Assembly (NCBI GenBank): GCA_964036295.1
Contig: OZ038462.1
Coordinates: 17,985,264 to 18,049,263 of the forward strand
Direction: 5' to 3'
Length of the DNA stretch: 64,000 bases
From: Plumapathes pennacea
Taxonomy: Eukaryota > Cnidaria > Anthozoa > Antipatharia > Myriopathidae
This document shows, piece after piece, positions 27,364 to 38,580 of this stretch. Numbering within the stretch: the first letter of the stretch is position 1; every line of letters starts with the position of its first letter. The translations under genes and the position numbers were made by a program. The notes under the pieces were generated by a model that did no database searches, was not told the DNA's origin, and worked only from the letters and a program-made list of their open reading frames with translations.

Positions 27364-30300
27364 ATGGCAAACAAGAGATCTCTTCCTGCTCCCATAAAAG
27401 GCATAACGTTCTTGGAAGTGATCGGCGAAGGAAGTTTTGGAGTAGTTTACAAAGCTAAGTGGAAAGGACAAACAGTGGCCGCAAAGCAGCTTAAGAAAAA
27501 GCACGCCCACCATGAGAATACCAGAATGGGATTTAACAAGGAATGTCATACGTCTCTCGGGTTGGATCACAAAAACATTGTGAAGATGTTTTCCTTAATC
27601 AAAGCAGAAGGTGAAATCCCTCCAGTCCTAATTGGAGAGTTGCTTCACTGTGATTTGGAAACGTACTTAAGCGAGAACGCGAAACCACTTCATCCGTTAA
27701 AAGTGGTAAACATAACGCTAGATGTCGCTGAAGGCCTTCAGTATTTGCATTCCTTACGTTACCCGCTAGCTCACAGAGATCTAGCTAGTAAAAATATACT
27801 GCTGGCGAAAAATGGGCAAGCTAAGATTACTGATCTGGGGCTCGCGAGACTTCTTGTTGGCGACACTACAGCATCTCCAATTCCTGGTACTCTTGCTTAC
27901 GCTGCGCCAGAGACGTTTCCTAGTAAAGCAGCGCGAAGTGGCTTCTTATTAAAACCGACATACGATGTGAGAGTGGATGTGTTTTCCTTCGGAGTTTTGC
28001 AACTTGAAGTGATTACCGGCTACCCGCCTGACCCGTATCCGCCAAGAGATATTCTCAATGAGGGTGAGTAGGGCAGTAAACTTTTGAAAAAAATAGACTG
28101 GCGTTGCCAGTGACGGCTCGTGGCGTGAGTTGCGTCGAGACCAGAATATACTAAAATGGAAGTAGGGACAAGAGCGGAACTTCCATGAGAGACTTCCAGT
28201 TTCTCACCAGAAAAATATCACACAGTATAGAGAACTTAATGGTTTTTGACATCTTGCTCAAATGAAACCTGATTAAATTATAAATTATCATTACAACACT
28301 CATACACTTGCTTCTTAAAGGTTGAGCGACTCTGCATTTTGAGCTTAGGAGCTAAAAAAGCGTCAGCCGGCAAGAGAAGCTTACAATAGAAATGCGTGAC
28401 ATTTTTTATGCACAGTCGATTTTGACAGTTTGGCTTCGAACACATATTTCTAATCAGAGGCCACGATTAAACCAGCCTTCGCTTCAATACTAATCTGTTT
28501 CTTTTATTAACTGAATGCGTTTCTTTTATCAGGCTTTCGAGTATTCGTGCTCTGTATCAAATATAAAAGTGAAAGCGAGGAATCAGTGTAACACGATATT
28601 TGTTTACAATATTATTGCGGCTTTGTTCACAGCGTGTTCAGTCCATTTGCAGACTGCAAACTCAATGCTCAGGACTATTTTTCATTGCTATACAATGACC
28701 ACTGCGAAACAAAGGCTACATAATCGAATGGAAGAAACATTTCAACAGGCATTGTGCAATAAGCAGAAGAATTTTATGAGCCAACAGATGTCATGTACCG
28801 GAGTAAAGCATAAATCGCCATTGTTTTACGGCTAAAGCTCATCGTAGCTTTGGTTTCCGTTTTCGGCCTGTTATCTTCCCAAAAGTATTTCGTGTCGCCA
28901 CAGAAAGTTTCGTCGGGACTAAATACTTAGCGGCGACAGCCGATTCCGCAGCGGTATCCATCAAACATTTGCCTACGGCTATTCTAAAGCTTCCGCCCCT
29001 AAAATCCAGTTTATCCGTGCGTGTTCCACAAAGCCAAACGGCGTTGAGTTTGGATTAAATGCACTTAACTTTTACACACAAGTAACGAGCAGTTCACTGG
29101 CCACACTCGAGTGTTTAACGAAGTCAAGGCTAATTGCCGACTGCGGCTTTTATTGTATGAACAAAAGACGATGGATTACATTTTTATAATCTCCTGTTAC
29201 TCTGTCACAAATAGGAAATTGTTACAGCCGTTTCGGTTTCAAGTTTGGTATGTAGTCTCCTGTCGAGTTTTCGACCGTTTCAGACATTGTTTTTTTTTTT
29301 TCGTTATGCATTGCCTTGCTGAAGAGGTGGACAAGCAATAAAATCACTAAGCAAAAAACAGCAAACAGGGTTGCATTGTGTGTGTGTGTGTGTGTGTGTG
29401 TGTGAGAGGGGGGGGGGGGGGGAGGGGTTGGGAATTGTGGGGGGCTGAATCGAGTTTCTCTGGAGCCATGTTATCATAAGAGTATTCAGTGTGTGTGATT
29501 GCGGGAAATCTGTTCTTTGATGCTGTTACTATAAAGAATTAATACTTTACAACACTCCGTATTGGCGCCTGGGATTGTGCTAGCTGGTTGGCTTGAGTCG
29601 ATGCCTTAAAGAAATCATTTCAATTATTTTACGGCTAGCAATCTTGCCTCCCACACAGTGGCACAATTTCCGGTTGTTTACAGCCGGCAAACTGCTTGGC
29701 TTTGTATTTGCAATCTTGTTGTAGAAAAGTCACTGCCGTCGTACTCCCATTGCTTTATACCGCAATGAATCAAAATTGAAAGCTGGCGTCTCAAAAAAGC
29801 ACGATACTACACCATTAGCGCCGTGATTGTTACCCTAGCAGAGCTCGGGATCAATAGTAGTATGCACCAATCACATTCGAGTAAATTGCTACTTGACAAG
29901 GGTGAGTTTTCTCTACGGGAAGTTATTCAAGCAGAACTTCTGGAAATATTTTGTCATATTTTATAAATTAGTCGTTTGTTATTATTATCGACTTATTTTG
30001 CAGAAGGAGAACTTATTCCAGAGTACAAGCGCCGAAAAAAGGATATCTCGAAGATGGGCCGAGAGCACTCTTTAGCGGGCCTTGTCCTTCAGTGCCTAGC
30101 AAATGACAGAACAGCACGGCTGGCCACTCAAGAGATCATTGAAAAACTCAACCAGGAGAAAGAGAAAATTGAACGGAAGGTTAAGATCGCCGCCTCGAGT
30201 CAACATTCAGATCGAAAGTTGAAGGTTATTGCGCTCGGGGCATCTGGTGTCGGGAAGACCTGCATTCTGAAACGGTTTCATAACCCCCATTTTGATTTCA

Positions 30301-30785
30301 AGCATGAGCCTAATACGGTCGGAGTTGACTTTCTCTGGAAAATGGTCACCCACAATGGAATTGCCTTTAATCTTCAGATGATTGACACTTGCGGGGAGGA
30401 GCGATTTCACAGTATGATACCATCACACTTGAGGGAGTTAGATGCTGTTCTCTTCGTTTTTGACGTCAACAAGCTCAAAACTTTAGAAAAGGATATCCCT
30501 TACTACATGCAGCTTCTCTCCAGCCACTCAAGGTCTGATGTAACCACAGTTCTGATTGGGAATAAAGTTGACAAATCTTGCAAAGTCACAGATGGAGCTA
30601 AACATAGAATCAGCAAAGCAGTGATAACCGAACGAGCTAAAGCGTTTGCCTGTACACACAGCATGCCGTACATTGAGACGAGTGCCAAGACAGGTCACAA
30701 CGTTGAGCAGCTCTTTGAGATGTTGGTAGAGCGTGTTTACGATCGACTTGCTCTGAATGACATTGAAACGTACTGTTCTAACTAG
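27364..30785 (+). CDS. KR2: kinase-Rab-like fusion with truncated, unlipidated tail, 493 aa
   Basis: Exons 27364-28063 (donor GTGAGT) and 30004-30785 (acceptor TTTTGCAG), phase 1. The kinase keeps GEGSFG, VAAK, HRDLASKN, DLG, APE and DVFSFG. The GTPase keeps GASGVGKT, NTVG, NKVD and ETSAK, but the switch-II motif is DTCGEE, with the catalytic Gln replaced by Glu. It begins MANKRS, so there is no Gly2 for myristoylation. It ends YCSN with no prenylation cysteines, because the stop codon lies in CTAG, the terminal bases of a Helitron-like insertion (see 30782-35471). It is closest to KR1 (shared SLPAPIKG / SLPSPIKG, APETFPSK and exon lengths). Probably soluble and possibly signalling-altered; expression not established. 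Confidence 0.85.
29376..29425. repeat. (TG)n plus poly-G run in KR2 intron
   Basis: About 14 TG units directly followed by a run of about 15 G residues. Simple sequence only. Confidence 0.9.
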
Positions 30786-31124
30786 AAATACGATAATCGC
30801 AGATATCCCCTCGCTCAGTAGTGGGTTTTCGGAAAGCGGGATTCTTGTTTATTTTCGGTTCGGAGATTATTTAAAATTTTTTTTGCAAACCACGGCTGTG
30901 TAGCGACGTCACCAGTCGGCCGCTAAAAAAAATCTTTTTCGCACGGCAGTCTGGTTTAGTTCAGACAACGTGCACAGTCTGCAATTTTCGTAGACACGAA
31001 GCTGAACTTCAAAATTCGCTGAGACAACATTTACACGCAACTACAGAATACTCCCGAGGCTTGAAAGCCAAGCAAAGTCGATCTTGGACACCGAATTTTT
31101 TTGTTTTCTTTTTTCTTTACTTTA

Positions 31125-32605
31125 TCCCCGAACGAAGTGAGGGAAATATTTACGACGCTAATGCAGCATAGTCGGCTCATTTGAAGACTCCAAGCGCGTC
31201 GCCATCTCGAAATCTAATGTTCGTGTGTTTGTCCGATGCGACCTTTTTAGGCCAGGTGCCTAAGGCAATGTCCAAATAAGGCAATGACGTAATCATTATC
31301 GACTAGCGTCACCGCCATATTTTTATAAGAAAGATTTGAACGAAGCAACAATTGTACGTAACTGCGTTCACGAAAATGAATTTGAAAGCTAGAAAACTTG
31401 AAACAGAACGGTCTCGCGAAGCTCGTCTTCAGAAGAGAAGCGAACAGGCACTTCAAGAGCAAAAGCGGACCGAAGAGAAGACTCCGCAAAGACAACAGCG
31501 CATGAATGCCGACCAAAAGCGACATGAACAGAAGCGGGCAACACAGACAACTCCGCAAAAAGAACAGCGCTTGAAAGCGAATCGGGACCTTCAGGAGAAA
31601 AAGCGGGCCGAAGAGAAGACTCCGCAAAGACAACAGCGCATGAATGCCGACCAAAAGCGACATGAACAGAAGCGGGTAACACAGACAACTCCGCAAAGGG
31701 AACAGCGCTTGAAAGCAAATCGGGAGCTTCAGACGCCGTTTTGTGTTAAACTCAGATACTTATTTAGAAAGGACAAGCAACAAAGGTTAGTCAGTGGAAA
31801 CCGAACAATCACCGTGACAAATATATTGTATCCCGTATAGTATGTAACTCGATCACTTCAAGAATGTATTAAAATCTGTATGCTGATCATTTTCCCTCGA
31901 AGTATTGTTTTACTACGCTTCTGTCGCCAGTTTCGGCTACCGTATTCGCTCAGAGCAATCGGAACTTGGAGTCTTGAATGATTTAGTCAGATGTCTTATT
32001 TTTCTGTAATCTGACACGCGGTGATTGCAGCGAGAATCGTTCACAAGCCCTTAGAAGTATTACTGGGTCTGAAGCCCGTGTATAATTTGAAGTAAACTGT
32101 TAAGTTTTGCTTTGATTCTGGGAGAAATCTTGCTGTTTTGAGTGGGTTCACATACAAAACAATTCGAGCCTATTAAATATGCATGTCTGAATCTGGTGCA
32201 TGCAGTCCAGAGTAAAAACAAATCGCACAGGAAGCCTATTTAATTGTACTGCCTATGAATTCAAAATTGCAAAATCAGTGTTCCTTTTTTCCCGTACTAC
32301 GACGGCCGACCAACTTCAAACTTTGAGTATTAAATTTTGAGAACGTGCTTGGCAGACTGCATGAATTAATTTGACGTGCCGACCGTGGGAAATACGTACT
32401 TCGTCACGCAATTGATTCTTTTTTCAACGCAAAAGTATAACACACACCATTCTTTTTCTCCTTCCTTTGCGTGTAGCACTTGACTTCGAAGAAAAGATCG
32501 AGTCAACATTTCGGTAAAACAAAGGCTACTCTTGTTGGGAGTTACCAAAGTAAAAGTCCCATCAATGGCAGAGTGAGGGGGTATCTGCGATTATCGTATT
32601 TCTAG
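31125..32605 (+). mobile_element. Helitron-like element, left arm of an inverted pair
   Basis: Starts A|TCCCCGAACGAAG (31125) and ends TATTTCTAG|T (32605), matching Helitron termini. It contains the STPR-like ORF 31376-31840. It is a near-identical inverted copy of 32915-34381. Confidence 0.7.
31376..31840 (+). CDS. STPR-repeat peptide encoded in Helitron-like element, 154 aa
   Basis: The product is almost entirely Lys/Arg/Gln/Glu repeats of about 23 residues with phased TPQRQQRMNADQKRHEQKR and TPQKEQRLKANR blocks. This resembles the STPR (one-score-and-three peptide) repeats that precede Helitron helicase-like proteins in animals. No helicase domain follows; the frame ends after a short hydrophobic-charged tail. 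The ATG at 31376 (MNLKARK) was preferred over the upstream in-frame non-ATG extension. A nearly identical copy lies at 33675-34139 on the other strand. Confidence 0.5.
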   Translation: MNLKARKLETERSREARLQKRSEQALQEQKRTEEKTPQRQQRMNADQKRHEQKRATQTTPQKEQRLKANRDLQEKKRAEEKTPQRQQRMNADQKRHEQKRVTQTTPQREQRLKANRELQTPFCVKLRYLFRKDKQQRLVSGNRTITVTNILYPV

Positions 32606-32607
32606 TA

Positions 32608-32912
32608 AGTTTAATACGCTTCTTCGAGTGTGACAAAATTTAGAGCCGTCAAAGCGAGTCGCTTGTTTACACGCTTTCGAAGTCTCGGGACCGTGTGAAT
32701 TTTGGCAGGTATTCAATTTTGAACACAACAACTTTTCAAACTGTGTTTGACGATTTTAAAATCTTTGACAGAAAAAAGAAATCAAGTCACTAAATAATAC
32801 AAGGTCCGATTGTATTGAGCGAGCAAACCCGGTCACTAAATAATACAAAGTTCGATTGTGTTGAGCGAGTATCTTACGGGGTCCCGCTAGTAGACAATAA
32901 TATACTAGAAAT
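32608..32912. repeat. Spacer of the Helitron inverted pair
   Basis: 305 bases between the arms, containing a tandem duplication of GTCACTAAATAATACAA and GTTCGATTGT-type text (about 32787-32870). No coding potential. Confidence 0.7.
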
Positions 32913-32914
32913 AC

Positions 32915-34381
32915 GATAATCGCAGATACCCCCTCACTCTGCCATTGATGGGACTTTTATTTTGGTAACTCCCAACAAGAGTAGCCTTTGTTTTACCGAA
33001 ATGTTAACTCAATCTTTTCTTCGAACTCAAGTGCTACACGCAAAGGAAGGAGAAAAAGAATGGTGTGTGTTATACTTTTGCGTTGAAAAAAGAATCGATT
33101 GCGTGACGAAGTACGTATTTCCCACGGTCGGCACGTCAAATTAATTCATACAGTCTGCCAAGCACGTTCTCAAAATTTAATACTCAAAGTTTGAAGTTGG
33201 TCGGCCGTCGTAGTACGGGAAAAAAGGAACACTGATTTTCCAATTTTGAATTCATAGGCAGTACAATTAAATAGGCTTCCTGTGCGATTTGTTTTTACTC
33301 TGGACTGCATGCACCAGATTCAGACATGCATATTTAATAGGCTCGAATTGTTTTGTATGTGAACCCACTCAAAACAGCAAGATTTCTCCCAGAATCAAAG
33401 CAAAACTTGAACAGTTTACTTCAAATTATACACGGGCTTCAGACCCAGTAATGCTTCTAAGGGCTTGTGAACGATTCTCGCTGCAATCACCGCGTGTCAG
33501 ATTACAGAAAAATAAGACACTGATCTGACTAAATCATTCAAGACTCCAAGTTCCGATTGCTCTGAGCGAATACGGTAGCCGAAACTGGCGACAGAAGCGT
33601 AGTAAAACAATCCTTCGAGGGAAAATGATCAGCATACAGATTTTAATACATTCTTGAAGTGATCGAGTTACATACTATACGGGATACAATATATTTGTCA
33701 CGGTGATTGTTCGGTTTCCACTGACTAACCTTTGTTGCTTGTCCTTTCTAAATAAGTATCTGAGTTTAACACAAAACGGCGTCTGAAGCTCCCGATTTGC
33801 TTTCAAGCGCTGTTCCCTTTGCGGAGTTGTCTGTGTTACCCGCTTCTGTTCATGTCGCTTTTGGTCGGCATTCATGCGCTGTTGTCTTTGCGGAGTCTTC
33901 TCTTCGGCCCGCTTTTTCTCCTGAAGGTCCCGATTTGCTTTCAAGCGCTGTTCTTTTTGCGGAGTTGTCTGTGTTGCCCGCTTCTGTTCATGTCGCTTTT
34001 GGTCGGCATTCATTCGCTGTTGTCTTTGCGGAGTCTTCTCTTCGGTCCGCTTTCGCTCTTGAAGTGCCTGTTCGCTTCTCTTTTGAAGACGAGCTTCGCG
34101 AGACCGTTCTGTTTCAAGTTTTCTAGCTTTTAAATTCATTTTCGTGAACGCAGTTACGTACAATTGTTGCTTCGTTCAAATCTTTCTTAAAAACATGGCG
34201 GTGACGCTAGTCGATAATAATTACGTCATTGCCTTATTTGGACATAAAAAGGTCGCATCGCACACACAAACACACAAACACACGAACATTAGATTTCGAG
34301 ATGGCGACGCGCTTGGAGTCTTCAAATGAGCCGACTATGCTGCATTAGCGTCGTAAATATTTCCCTCACTTCGTTCGGGGA
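32915..34381 (-). mobile_element. Helitron-like element, right arm of the inverted pair
   Basis: The minus-strand start is TCCCCGAACG at 34381 and the CTAG end is at 32915, followed by T. The 5' flank is G rather than A, so this copy probably arose by inversion or template switching, not clean insertion. It encodes the 33675-34139 ORF, with few changes relative to the left arm. Confidence 0.65.
33675..34139 (-). CDS. STPR-repeat peptide, second copy, 154 aa
   Basis: Same repeat protein as 31376-31840. The only difference I see in the repeat region is Gln to Arg in LQEQKR/LQERKR, showing recent duplication. No other domain. Confidence 0.5.
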   Translation of the reverse strand: MNLKARKLETERSREARLQKRSEQALQERKRTEEKTPQRQQRMNADQKRHEQKRATQTTPQKEQRLKANRDLQEKKRAEEKTPQRQQRMNADQKRHEQKRVTQTTPQREQRLKANRELQTPFCVKLRYLFRKDKQQRLVSGNRTITVTNILYPV

Positions 34382-35471
34382 CAATAGACTGTAATTGTTT
34401 AATTTGGAAAGCAGTTGCCGGATATTTTCTACTTTAATAGCCTTCAAAAAGCAAAAGCATTTTAACCCGGTTACATTTTATCCTTGAATACAGTGTGCCA
34501 ACAAACGCGGCGACAAACCTTCACAGCATGTGTGAGACTGTCAGTGAAATTATGCAAATATGTCAGGAATCGGATGACACAATCTTGCACGAAGGCACTC
34601 TGAAATAGCTTTGAAAACTAGCGAAAAGATCACAGTATAATCCTACTTGGCCTTCATCACAGTTCCCGGGGCATCAAACGACAAAATATACGGCAATTGT
34701 TGAAATACCATAATGATAACACGACCGTCATTTAACAAAAGCGTTGTACGTTAATTGTGTAAATTTTCAAAACTCACCGGTTCCTGAAAGCCATAGCTTT
34801 AGCTCTTTTCCAGCAAAGGAAACAAAACCCAAAACACCATTGTTTACGTCTTCAATGATTTCAAAGTACACTGTATAGAGCAGTCCTTATACAGTACGAA
34901 AATTCCACTTTCCATTGTATTGTGTCGTCATCTTGTCAAACTTGGATTCTGAAAACTACATTCCTGTTATTGTAAAAGGTGAAATTTGCCACGATGATTG
35001 TTCGATTTCCACCAACTGTATTTTGCTATTTCTTTCTGAAGAAGTGTCTGCGTTTTAACACAGTACTGGCGTCTGGGATTGTGTTCAGGTCGACCAGTTG
35101 TGCCTTTAAGAATCCGTTTCACGGCTAGTAAGCTTGTTGCCTCCCATACACCGGCAAAATATCCGGGCAAATTACAGCCGTCCGTCGAACTGCTTGGCCT
35201 TGTATCTGCATCTTATTGTACAAAATCACTTCCGTTCGTACTCTTACAGCTACCGCATGTCACTAAGAAAATGGCGGTTTACAGTTAAGCTGCCGATGTA
35301 ACCTCGCAGTGGTCGCTCGACGCGGATGGCCCTGGGGACGAGTCGTACCCCACACACACACACACACACACACGAACATTAAATTTCGAGATGGCGACAC
35401 GCTTGGAGTCTTCAAATGATACAATTTTGCTGCATTAGCGTCGTGATTATTTCCCTCACTTCGTTCGGGGA

Positions 35472-37000
35472 TGAAGAGTCAAATCAATCCCGCTTCCAAA
35501 GATGTTGCGCGTATGTATGGCCGCATGACAGTCATGCAGATACAGAACGTTTGAGAGTGACGGGTCACTAGATGATCTGTCAATCAGTCAATATTTGTTA
35601 CACAAAAAATGCCAATTTGAAATGACATAAAAACGGTTCTAAATTCACCAGTTAACTCAACAAAATATCGCACCTCGAATCAAACGATTCTTTTTTCAGG
35701 TGCGATCATTCAATACTACTTAGCACTAGTGGAATTACACAGTTTGGTTTGTTAAGAAGAAAGTGCACTAGTATATTAATTGTCAGTCAAATATTGGCAG
35801 TGTAATATTGCATGCGTTCACACTGTACAGCTGTTCTCGGATCACTGATGAAAATTCTAACCAAAGTAGTAATTATACCTCCAGCAATTAGCCAAAGTAA
35901 CTTGCGTTTGGTTTTACTTTGGAGAAGCCGAAACCAATAGGCAGCGCGAAAAAACGTCAGTTTGCTTGTTTGTGTGGGGAGATTGCAATCGGGTTTCGCG
36001 TTTTGTTTTTGATTGGCCGATAATGTTGTCAAGCTTGTTGGACTAATCCAAGAACGTTACGATTTAGCAAACGCAAAACTCAAAGTAAAAGCACAATTAT
36101 TTTCGGCATTCATCTGATTTTATTCCAAACTACCTATAGTGAGATAGTATCGCGGATCATGCATGACCACAGTACGTCTTTATTTTAAACATTGGACGCC
36201 ATCGCATATGCATCAGAATGTAGTATAAGGCCGATTCAGAACTGCTATAAATATATTATAATTGCAAAATTCCCTTAAATTATTGAACCCTTTATCAAAA
36301 CCAAAGCTCAGAGGCCATATTACTTGTGAGAGATATTATACATGTATTAATAGTTGTATAGTAACTTTGAAGAGGAAAATATAATTTCACTTCCAAGACT
36401 GAGTGGCTGATTGAGCAAATTTCAATTTTTTACCCTCAGTTTGTCACCAAAGATACATCATACAATAAAGGAGGACTTCTCTTTCTTCTCCGGGTTTGAG
36501 CATTACACACACACTACCCTTTGAATTCAGGGAAACAATCCACAATCAACATTTACACTGTCTTGTATTTTACATTCAACTTGAAACATTACCTAGCACC
36601 AATAAACGGACTTTACGAATACAAGTCTCAAATGCACATCTGCAACAGTATTTGACTGAGTGGTTTTGCGTTTTTACAACGTACAGAAGGGACATTGGTG
36701 CAACTTACTTTTAAAATACACTTGTCATTTTTTTTCTTTCCTGAAATGGATCCAAGCCGAGTTCAAAGCACATTTTTAAAGTTAAAACCAGCTTTTCACT
36801 GTTACTGAGAGTTTGTCAGCCATCAACGGGTTGTACCGGTTATTTCTGAAGTAGCTTAATCGACAGTTTAAACTGACTGATGGATCCAGGGTGCCATTTG
36901 ATTGTTTTGGCTACAAAATTCGAAATTAAATAACAGGTTTCATTTGAATGGTCACGCACCTATTTTCTTTTTGCCTATGTGTTGGAGGCTTTACGAAGAC
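35472..37000. other. Spacer; its first bases may be the displaced original end of KR2
   Basis: Bases 35473-35510 continue the KR2 reading frame if the 30782-35471 insertion is removed (see findings). The rest is AT-rich and has no recognisable gene. Confidence 0.45.
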
Positions 37001-37018
37001 TAAAACTATTATTATCAT

Positions 37019-37023
37019 CACCA

Positions 37024-37088
<65 letters not shown>

Positions 37089-37200
37089 GTTATTATTCTT
37101 ATTCTTATTCTTATTATTCTTATTATTATTATTATTAGTAGTAGTAGTAGTAGTAGGGAGAGTGATAGTGGTGGTAGTAGTAGTAGTAGTATATTTATTA
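37019..37200. repeat. (TTA)n / (TAG)n trinucleotide microsatellite
   Basis: About 40 TTA-type units grade into TAG and GTA units. It produces spurious Leu/Ile/Asn-rich frames. It abuts the left end of the TIR element at 37198. Confidence 0.95.
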
Positions 37201-38303
37201 GGGACCTTAAGATACAGGACGGGAGAGCACGACGGCGACGGCAAATCCGCGAGAGGATTGGGCAGAGGACGCGGTCGTGTCATGCTCTTAAAAGTAGTTA
37301 AGATGCAGCACGTCAGGGCTGAGCAGAACGTCGGATAACCTGATTAGTTTTGCTGTACCATTTTAAACACTGGGCGACTCTATGATCATGGCACATGAGA
37401 CATATAACTATAGAACATTCCGATGAATTTGTGGTTTTGTACGAGCCAAACGTTTCTAAAAGCCCCTTCGTGTCGAGGAATATATTGATCCTGCCGAGTG
37501 CAGACTCGGTCGACAGAAACTTGCCTACTATGTTGAATCGTTAGTAATCGAGAATAAATATTATAAGTAGCAGCAGCGAGCTTTTCGCGACATGTTAAAA
37601 TTACAGTCAACAAGCTGACTAAGCTGTCTCAATTCGTTCTGCCGTAATTTGCGAAATCGGCGTGTGCGACATTGCAATACACAGGGATTAAAACAAACAC
37701 ATTGAGCGGGCTAAACATCTATATTGAGAGCTTGTGTTGTGAAGATCAGCATTCGGACGAATACATCAAACACACGCAGTAAACAAACGATTTAATGACC
37801 GAAGACTCAAGCAAACAATACATGTTTTTCGATACTCGAATATATCAAGGAAAGAAAATGGTTCAAAAAAGACAATTCATAAAACCGTGGAAAGTTTATA
37901 CTCTGTTGATCGTACTTACGAGGTTTCAGGGCGAATAATTTGCTTTTCCTGGCCGCTTGACATATCTCGAACGAACTGCAAAATCTCCTGTGACAGCGAT
38001 GCTGGCAAATCGCGGAATACTCCGCAATAAAATGCTCAAGTATAAACTTCCATACGGCTCAAGAATATGTTCAGTGTTCCTCGTTTAGGTTTCAGGTCGT
38101 AAACATTATCTTTCTTGCCTAAATCAAGCGAAAAAGTACGACGTTGTCACCACAACGTGAGATCACTGTTTTTTCCGTCGGAGACGCGACAGGACGGGGA
38201 CATAATTTATTCCTAACATGCGCAGTGATCGTCTGAGTGGCAATTTCACTTCCGGAGACGTCGCCGTCCTCTCTCCCGTCCTGCATCTTAAGGTCCCTAT
38301 TGT
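37198..38303. mobile_element. TIR DNA transposon remnant, 1.1 kb
   Basis: Left TAGGGACCTTAAGATACAGG and right (reverse complement) TAGGGACCTTAAGATGCAGG face inward, each followed by ACGGGAGAG and a GACGGCGACG block. The interior has no transposase-like ORF. The superfamily is not assigned. Confidence 0.75.
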
Positions 38304-38580
38304 TCAGTGACAGAACCGGGTAATTTGTCACTGACATTTATTGGTAGTACTGTTAACTCCCTCTAAGATGAAAACTTCATCGGGACCATCTCCAACTCTC
38401 CGTTTTAGAGAGTGTCGTCTTAAAGAGAGTTCCGTTGAGTAACTGATTGAAGAAACTGGAGAGACCAATCCTACCAGGTGTCCGTCTTAGAAAGATGTTC
38501 GTCTTAGAGGGTGTCCGTTGAGAGTTCACTGTACAAATTCCAGCTCACGTCACTCAGTCTGTCCCTTTTGATCCGACGAG

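Larger units (their letters stand above)
30782..35471 (-). mobile_element. Composite Helitron-like insertion (about 4.7 kb) in the 3' end of KR2
   Basis: Read on the minus strand the segment starts TCCCCGAACGAAGTGAGGG at 35471, preceded by A, and ends GATTATCGTATTTCTAG at 30782, followed by T. That is the Helitron pattern A|TC...CTAG|T with no target duplication. Its terminal sequences (35348-35471 and 30782 to about 30815) match the ends of the two smaller elements nested inside. No helicase or Rep domain was found, so it is non-autonomous or gutted. Confidence 0.65.

Noticed and set aside
28515..28835. 106-codon frame in the KR2 intron
   Set aside because: Composition is intron-like, no homologue in other KR introns, and no splice context.
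31389..34126. Ser/Leu-rich frames antisense to the STPR ORFs
   Set aside because: They are shadows of a repetitive Lys/Arg/Gln-coding strand and have no independent support.
30786..35471. CRISPR or other bacterial-type repeat array
   Set aside because: The repeats are inverted Helitron-like arms and simple sequence, in a clearly eukaryotic context with spliced genes.
36948..37338. Leu/Ile/Asn-rich frames on both strands
   Set aside because: They are translations of the TTA/TAG microsatellite.
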